From assembly GCA_002373555.1 (NCBI GenBank), contig DFKM01000146.1, positions 1 through 9,480 on the forward strand: a stretch of DNA of 9,480 nucleotides, written 5' to 3'. The notes below the pieces were generated by a model. It was not told the DNA's origin and searched no databases. It saw only the letters and a program-made list of their open reading frames with translations. The DNA is from Lachnospiraceae bacterium UBA3645 (GTDB lineage: Bacteria > Bacillota > Clostridia > Lachnospirales > Lachnospiraceae). Positions 5,648 through 9,480 of this stretch are shown here, in pieces. Position numbers and translations under genes: made by a program. The stretch's first letter is position 1; each line of letters opens with the position of its first letter.

Positions 5648-6658
5648 ATGAAACGAAAAGCATTTGGGATGCTGATGATTATTGTCTGCATGTTCCTGAT
5701 CGCAGGCTGCAGCGGAAAGAAGCAGGATCCGGCGGAAACGACTGCGGCAGTGCAGACGGCGGAGGCGGAAACCGCTGTGACGGAAGCGGCTGCGGAGACG
5801 ACTGGGACAGGGACATCGGCAGAAGAAACGCAGCAGCCGGAAACGACAGCGCCGGCGGAGACGGAAACGGAGGAGACTGCCGGGGAGGAAGGGGATCCTT
5901 CCATGGCCGGTATTGCCGGACAGACGGACATTTCCGATATGACCCAGGAAGAGATCGAGCTGGATGAAGGTCTTGCCGAGGACGGCAGCATCCTGTCCGA
6001 GACCGATGAAGACGGCTATCCGATCGCTGACCGGAAGCTCATCGCCATCGACCCCGGGCATCAGGCGCATGCGAACAGCGAGAAAGAGCCGATCGGCCCC
6101 GGTGCATCCGAGATGAAGGCGAAAGTATCGAGCGGCACGGCCGGGGACTATACCGGCGCGCCGGAATATCAGCTGAACCTGGATGTGGCGCTGAAACTGA
6201 AGCAGGAGCTTCTGAACCGCGGCTACGAAGTCCTGATGATCCGCGAGACGAATGATGTCAATATCAGCAATGTGGAGCGGGCTTCGATGGCAAACGAAGC
6301 GAACGCGGACGCATTTATCCGGATTCATGCCGACGGCAGTGAGGATCACAGTGCCCATGGATGCTTTACGATCTGCCAGACGAGCTCCAGTCCGTACAAT
6401 GCCGATATCTACAACGAATGCAATGCGCTTGCAGAGTCGGTGCTGGAGGGACTCGTGGCAGCGACCGGTGCGAAGAACCGGGGCGTGATGCGCAGCGACA
6501 ATTACTCCGGCATCAACTGGTGCAGAGTACCGGTGACCATTGTGGAAATGGGATTTATGAGCAACCGGGAAGAGGATGAGCTGATGCAGACGGAGGAATA
6601 TCAGTGGCAGATCGCAGAGGGACTTGCCGACGGACTGGACATTTATTTCGGGAGATGA
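5648..6658 (+). CDS. N-acetylmuramoyl-L-alanine amidase (Amidase_3), lipoprotein
   Basis: The gene encodes 336 residues. Amidase_3 enzymes are zinc hydrolases that cut the bond between N-acetylmuramic acid and L-Ala in peptidoglycan. A lipoprotein signal has lipobox LIAGC with Cys21. An acidic Ala/Glu/Thr-rich linker follows (about 24-105). The catalytic domain begins at KLIAIDPGH; likely zinc ligands are H138 (DPGHQ), E174 (EYQLNL) and H227 (RIHADGS), with catalytic E300 (VEMGFMSN). I chose ATG 5648 because GAGG (5638-5641) lies 6 bases upstream; the TTG at 5636 overlaps that site. The next gene, 11 bases on, is a paralogue with the same catalytic layout. This copy is acidic and should sit on the outer face of the membrane. 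It could act in cell separation, spore biology or wall turnover; the sequence does not decide. Confidence 0.92.
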   Translation: MKRKAFGMLMIIVCMFLIAGCSGKKQDPAETTAAVQTAEAETAVTEAAAETTGTGTSAEETQQPETTAPAETETEETAGEEGDPSMAGIAGQTDISDMTQEEIELDEGLAEDGSILSETDEDGYPIADRKLIAIDPGHQAHANSEKEPIGPGASEMKAKVSSGTAGDYTGAPEYQLNLDVALKLKQELLNRGYEVLMIRETNDVNISNVERASMANEANADAFIRIHADGSEDHSAHGCFTICQTSSSPYNADIYNECNALAESVLEGLVAATGAKNRGVMRSDNYSGINWCRVPVTIVEMGFMSNREEDELMQTEEYQWQIAEGLADGLDIYFGR

Positions 6659-6669
6659 CGGGAGGATTC

Positions 6670-7818
6670 ATGAAAAAGAGCAGTATTTTAATTTTCACGA
6701 CGATTCTTGTTTTGGGCATGTCATTGGCGGTGCCGTGCCGGATCCGTGCCGAAGAGCTGAAGGAGACTGCACAGCAGGAAACCATGCAGCTGACGGAGGA
6801 ACAGCCGGCGGCCGAGCAGTCGGAGACGAAGCAGGAGGGAACAGACCCGGCTCCGGAAGATCCTTCCTCTGAACAGACGGAGAAAGAATCGGACCCGGTA
6901 CAGCCCGGAAGAGTCGGCATACTGAAGCTTGATAATTCCGTGCTTCGGCAGATCACCGTCACCTGGAAGGAAGTGGACGGCGCAGTCGGCTATCAGGTGT
7001 TCTATTCCTATGATAAGGCGTTCAAAAAATATAAGAAGACTTATGTGAAAGAGAACAAGGCTGTTCTGAAGAAGCTGAAAATCAGAAATCAATGCTATGT
7101 CAGGGTACGCGCCTGCGCAGGGACGAAAAAAAATCCGGTCTTTGGTGAATTCAGCACCGTCAGGAAAAAGAAGGTGACCGGAAAGCTCATTGTGATCGAC
7201 GCCGGGCATCAGAGACACGCGAATACATCGAAGGAGCCGATCGGCCCCGGTGCGAGGAAGACGAGAAAGAAAGTCTCTGCAGGTACCATGGGCGTATCTA
7301 CAAAGCTCTATGAATATGAACTGTCGCTGATCGTTGCCAAAAAACTGCAGAAAGTGCTTGAGGAGAACGGCTATCAGGTCGTCATGATCCGGACAAAGCA
7401 CAACGTGAATATTCCGAACAGTGAGAGAGCAGCTATCGCCAATGAACTGAAGGCGGACGCATTTATCCGGATCCACGCGAACGGATCGGGTTCGCGCGGC
7501 AAACGAGGGACATTTACGATCTCGCCGACAAAGAAGAGCCCGTACCCGATCAGGAAGCTTTACAAAAAATGCTACAGACTGTCGAAGTGCGTTGTGAACG
7601 AAGTCTGCAAACAGACGAAGAGCAAGAACCGCGGGATCATGCAGGCGGATGATTACACCGGGATCAACTGGTGCAAAGTGCCGGTCACGCTGATCGAGAT
7701 GGGGTATATGAGCAATCCGACGGAAGACAGGCTGATGGCAAAGGATTCTTATCAGGATAAGATCGTGCAGGGAATCCTGAACGGTTTCGATAAGTATTTT
7801 AAGATCAAGAGAAAATAA
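6670..7818 (+). CDS. N-acetylmuramoyl-L-alanine amidase (Amidase_3) with FN3-like domain, secreted
   Basis: The gene encodes 382 residues and is a paralogue of the preceding amidase. A signal peptide covers about 1-27 (cleavage after RIRA) with no lipobox, so the protein is probably secreted. A Glu/Gln/Thr linker (28-78) leads to a fibronectin type III-like module (about 80-168: ITVTWKEVDGAVGYQVFYS and later CYVRVRAC). The catalytic domain starts at KLIVIDAGH; predicted zinc ligands are H180, E215 and H269, with catalytic E343 in IEMGYMSN. Unlike its neighbour, the mature C-terminal half is strongly basic (many Lys/Arg, ending FKIKRK), which may bind anionic wall polymers. GGGAGG (6660-6665) supports ATG 6670; an upstream in-frame GTG at 6604 lies inside the previous gene and lacks a signal sequence. 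The FN3 call is by pattern only. Confidence 0.92.
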   Translation: MKKSSILIFTTILVLGMSLAVPCRIRAEELKETAQQETMQLTEEQPAAEQSETKQEGTDPAPEDPSSEQTEKESDPVQPGRVGILKLDNSVLRQITVTWKEVDGAVGYQVFYSYDKAFKKYKKTYVKENKAVLKKLKIRNQCYVRVRACAGTKKNPVFGEFSTVRKKKVTGKLIVIDAGHQRHANTSKEPIGPGARKTRKKVSAGTMGVSTKLYEYELSLIVAKKLQKVLEENGYQVVMIRTKHNVNIPNSERAAIANELKADAFIRIHANGSGSRGKRGTFTISPTKKSPYPIRKLYKKCYRLSKCVVNEVCKQTKSKNRGIMQADDYTGINWCKVPVTLIEMGYMSNPTEDRLMAKDSYQDKIVQGILNGFDKYFKIKRK

Positions 7819-7842
7819 GGCGCAGGCGCCGAAAGGGGTTAT

Positions 7843-8622
7843 ATGCATCTTCGTCCATGCATCGATATTCACAACGGTTCCGTCAAGCAGATCGTCGGCG
7901 GCACAATCTCCGGCGACTCGGATTCCGCCAGAGAGAATTTCGTCTCCGCCCGCGATGCATCTTACTATGCGGACATGTACCGCCGGGACGATCTCCCGGG
8001 CGGCCACGTCATCCTGCTCAATCACCGGGATTCGGAGTATTATGAACGAACGAAAGCGCAGGCGCTGTCTGCGTTGTCCGCCTTCCCCGGCGGATTGATG
8101 GCCGGCGGCGGCATCACCCCGGAGAATGCCGCGGAATATCTGGATGCCGGCGCGTCTCATGTCATTGTGACTTCGTATGTATTCCGGAACGGTCTGATTG
8201 ATATGGAAAGACTCGCCGCTATGGTGCAGGCTGTCGGAAAGGAACGGCTGGTGCTGGATCTTTCCTGCAGAAAGCGGGACGGCAGGTTCCTGATCGTGAC
8301 GGACCGGTGGACAAAAATGACAGATACAGAGCTGACGGAGAATGCGCTCGCCATGCTCGCGGAATACTGTTCGGAATTCCTTGTTCACGCTGTGGATGAG
8401 GAGGGGAAGCAGGCTGGGATCAATGCGGAGGTCTTCCGGATCCTGGCAGCCTGTACACTTGTTCCGGTGACCTACGCGGGCGGCATCCGAAATATGGAGG
8501 ATATCCGGCTGGCGGAGCGGCTGGGAGACGGCAGGGTGGATATCACCATCGGCAGCGCGCTGGATATCTTCGGCGGGAAGCTGCGGTATCAGGATGTCGT
8601 GGAATATATGAAGAAGAGATGA
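7843..8622 (+). CDS. hisA: Phosphoribosylformimino-AICAR ribotide isomerase, eukaryotic (HIS6) type
   Basis: The gene encodes 259 residues. HisA converts ProFAR to PRFAR in histidine biosynthesis, in a cytoplasmic TIM barrel. The sequence follows the eukaryotic HIS6 pattern, not usual bacterial HisA: RPCIDIHNGSVKQIVGG (4-20), ASYYADMY, GGHVILL, GASHVIVTSYVF (103-114), RLVLDLSCRK (135-144), EFLVHAVDEEG, VPVTYAGGI and DITIGSALDIFGG (233-245). D8 and D139 correspond to the catalytic acid/base pair of the fold. A longer loop (NHRDSEYYERT, 60-70) replaces the LGPNN segment I recall from yeast. AAAGGGG (7832-7838) precedes ATG 7843. It lies 24 bases after the amidase and ends at a terminator, so it may be cotranscribed with the amidases; no other his gene is in view. 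The family match is strong, but activity is inferred. Confidence 0.9.
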   Translation: MHLRPCIDIHNGSVKQIVGGTISGDSDSARENFVSARDASYYADMYRRDDLPGGHVILLNHRDSEYYERTKAQALSALSAFPGGLMAGGGITPENAAEYLDAGASHVIVTSYVFRNGLIDMERLAAMVQAVGKERLVLDLSCRKRDGRFLIVTDRWTKMTDTELTENALAMLAEYCSEFLVHAVDEEGKQAGINAEVFRILAACTLVPVTYAGGIRNMEDIRLAERLGDGRVDITIGSALDIFGGKLRYQDVVEYMKKR

Positions 8623-8624
8623 TG

Positions 8625-8650
8625 AAAAACTGCCTGCGGGCAGTTTTTTT
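8625..8650 (+). terminator. Intrinsic terminator after hisA
   Basis: ACTGCC (8629-8634) pairs with GGCAGT (8639-8644) around a TGCG loop. A residues before (8625-8628) and a run of T residues after (8644-8650) extend the stem and give the poly-U tail. It lies 2 bases past the hisA stop and should end the amidase-hisA transcript. Confidence 0.9.
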
Positions 8651-8655
8651 ATTGG

Positions 8656-8731
8656 TGCGGGCAGGTTTTACGGATGAAAAAGGGAGAAGCAAGATTTGCG
8701 TCCGTAATCTCGCTGCAGCCGTCCGCCCGCA
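8656..8731. repeat. Nested inverted repeats in the intergenic region
   Basis: Three nested perfect arms are visible: TGCGGGC (8656-8662) with GCCCGCA (8725-8731), TTACGGA (8668-8674) with TCCGTAA (8701-8707), and GCAA (8689-8692) with TTGC (8696-8699). An 8-base palindrome GCTGCAGC sits at 8712-8719. No T-run follows, so it is not a second terminator. It could be a structured RNA, a DNA-binding site or a decayed element; the function is unknown. Confidence 0.4.
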
Positions 8732-8741
8732 GAATCTGCAC

Positions 8742-8843
8742 TTGCCTGAAACTATCTTGATCCTTTAAAGTACAGTTAAGTTTCGGACTATATACTGCTG
8801 TCAGAAACAAGAAACAAGCCCAACGAAAAGCGAGGTAAGAGAA
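8742..8843 (+). promoter_or_regulatory. Probable promoter region and leader of the downstream lipoprotein
   Basis: A promoter is expected here because the preceding unit ends at 8650 and the next gene starts at 8844. Two weak candidates exist: TTGCCT (8742-8747) with TTTAAA (8764-8769) at a 16-base spacing, and TATACT (8791-8796), which has no good -35 at the proper distance. The rest is A-rich leader with GAGG at 8832-8835. No clear box can be chosen. Confidence 0.3.
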
Positions 8844-9480
8844 ATGCTTGAAAAGAAAGAACACGGGAAGGATCATCCGACATATAAAACTTCGAAATGG
8901 ATCGCAGTGATGACAGCCATTTGCATGTCAGCCATGCTGGCGGGCTGCGGCAATACAAATACAGTAGATACCCAGGCGGAAACAACCGTGACTACACAAG
9001 CGGCAGCCGCAGAAAATGAAACGGCAGCGGAAACCGCACAAGCCGAAATGACGACAGAAACCGTGCAGGCTGAAGCTTCCGAAGGAAACGAAAATGCACC
9101 TGCCGGCACCGAAGAAAGTGAGAACAATGCGGCCGCAGAAACCCAGACCAATACAGCCGCAGCCGACAGCAATGTCCCGGAAATCTCTGACATCGAGATC
9201 AAAGACCAGCTCGAAAATACAGCCGATGGCGAGCATGTCATCACCGCTGACGGCGAGACCGCAGAATATTCCAATACCCAGATCACCAAGAGCGGTGAAG
9301 CCGACGGGGACGAGGCCGATTTCTACGGCGAGAATTCCGCCATCTTCGCAGCAAACGGCGGAACGCTCACGCTGTCCGACATGGTCATCAGCACGAACGG
9401 TACCCATGCAAACGCCGTCTTCTCCTATGGTGAGGGCACGACCGTCAATATCAGTGATTCCGTGATCGAGACATCCGGCA
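8844..9480 (+). CDS. Large surface lipoprotein with beta-helix-like repeats, N-terminal part (runs off right edge)
   Basis: An open frame runs from ATG 8844 to the end of the window without a stop, giving 212 residues of an unfinished protein. A basic N-terminus (LEKKEHGKDHPTYKTSK) and hydrophobic stretch lead to lipobox MLAGC with Cys35. Residues 36 to about 112 are an Ala/Glu/Thr/Asn-rich linker. After EISDIEIKDQLENT a repeated beta-strand pattern appears: GTLTLSDMVISTNG (about 173-186) recurs as TTVNISDSVIETSG (199-212), 26 residues apart, typical of one turn of a right-handed parallel beta-helix. NSAIFAANGG and AVFSYGEG resemble large adhesin-like surface proteins of gut Clostridia, as I recall. 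GAGG (8832-8835) lies 8 bases before the start. Its function (adhesion, carbohydrate binding or lyase) cannot be decided from this part. Confidence 0.87.
   Translation, partial: MLEKKEHGKDHPTYKTSKWIAVMTAICMSAMLAGCGNTNTVDTQAETTVTTQAAAAENETAAETAQAEMTTETVQAEASEGNENAPAGTEESENNAAAETQTNTAAADSNVPEISDIEIKDQLENTADGEHVITADGETAEYSNTQITKSGEADGDEADFYGENSAIFAANGGTLTLSDMVISTNGTHANAVFSYGEGTTVNISDSVIETSG

Noticed and set aside
7819..7830. Short inverted repeat GGCGC-AG-GCGCC before hisA
   Set aside because: Five base pairs with a 2-base loop are too few and the loop is too tight; there is no T-run. Chance is enough in GC-rich DNA.
6721..8388. A 555-residue open frame on the minus strand, opposite the second amidase and hisA
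   Set aside because: It lies fully opposite two well-supported genes and has no ribosome binding site or family motifs. Its composition is that of a reversed coding strand in GC-rich DNA.
1..9480. CRISPR arrays, tRNA or rRNA genes, insertion sequences
   Set aside because: I looked for regularly spaced repeats, cloverleaf ends and transposase motifs and saw none.

Overview
The window reads as chromosome of a Gram-positive clostridial bacterium, most likely Lachnospiraceae or a close relative. The signs are a Firmicutes-type L10 leader with an intrinsic terminator, strong GGAGG ribosome binding sites, lipoproteins with classic lipoboxes, a penicillin-binding carboxypeptidase anchored by a C-terminal helix, Amidase_3 enzymes and a surface protein of a type I associate with gut and rumen Clostridia. 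The DNA is fairly GC-rich for this group. The taxonomic placement is inference. All supported genes are on the + strand.

Layout. (1) 1-1464, ribosomal stalk region: the 3' end of rplA (L1), a promoter candidate, an L10 autoregulatory leader with terminator, rplJ (L10), rplL (L7/L12) and a strong terminator. rpoB does not follow. (2) 1467-5546, a tightly packed operon from its own promoter: mrp-type Fe-S carrier ATPase, rhomboid protease, Maf nucleotide pyrophosphatase, S11 D-Ala-D-Ala carboxypeptidase and dUTPase. Each gene overlaps the next by 1 or 4 bases. (3) 5648-8650: two tandem paralogous N-acetylmuramoyl-L-alanine amidases (an acidic lipoprotein and a basic secreted form with an FN3-like domain), then a eukaryotic-type HisA, closed by a terminator. 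(4) 8651-9480: an intergenic stretch with nested inverted repeats, then the start of a large lipoprotein that runs off the right edge and looks like a beta-helix surface protein.

How they fit together. Region 1 supplies translation machinery under L10 feedback. Region 2 mixes nucleotide-pool sanitation (Maf, Dut), Fe-S delivery (Mrp), membrane proteolysis (rhomboid) and peptidoglycan trimming (carboxypeptidase). Region 3 adds two more wall hydrolases plus an out-of-place histidine biosynthesis enzyme of eukaryotic type. Four exported proteins carry Ala/Glu/Thr-rich linkers just after their signal sequences, as expected for proteins that reach into or across a thick wall. The most notable items are the eukaryotic-type HisA outside any his operon and the duplicated, charge-inverted amidase pair. 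I saw no CRISPR array, tRNA, rRNA or insertion sequence, and nothing that clearly forms a wholly new system.
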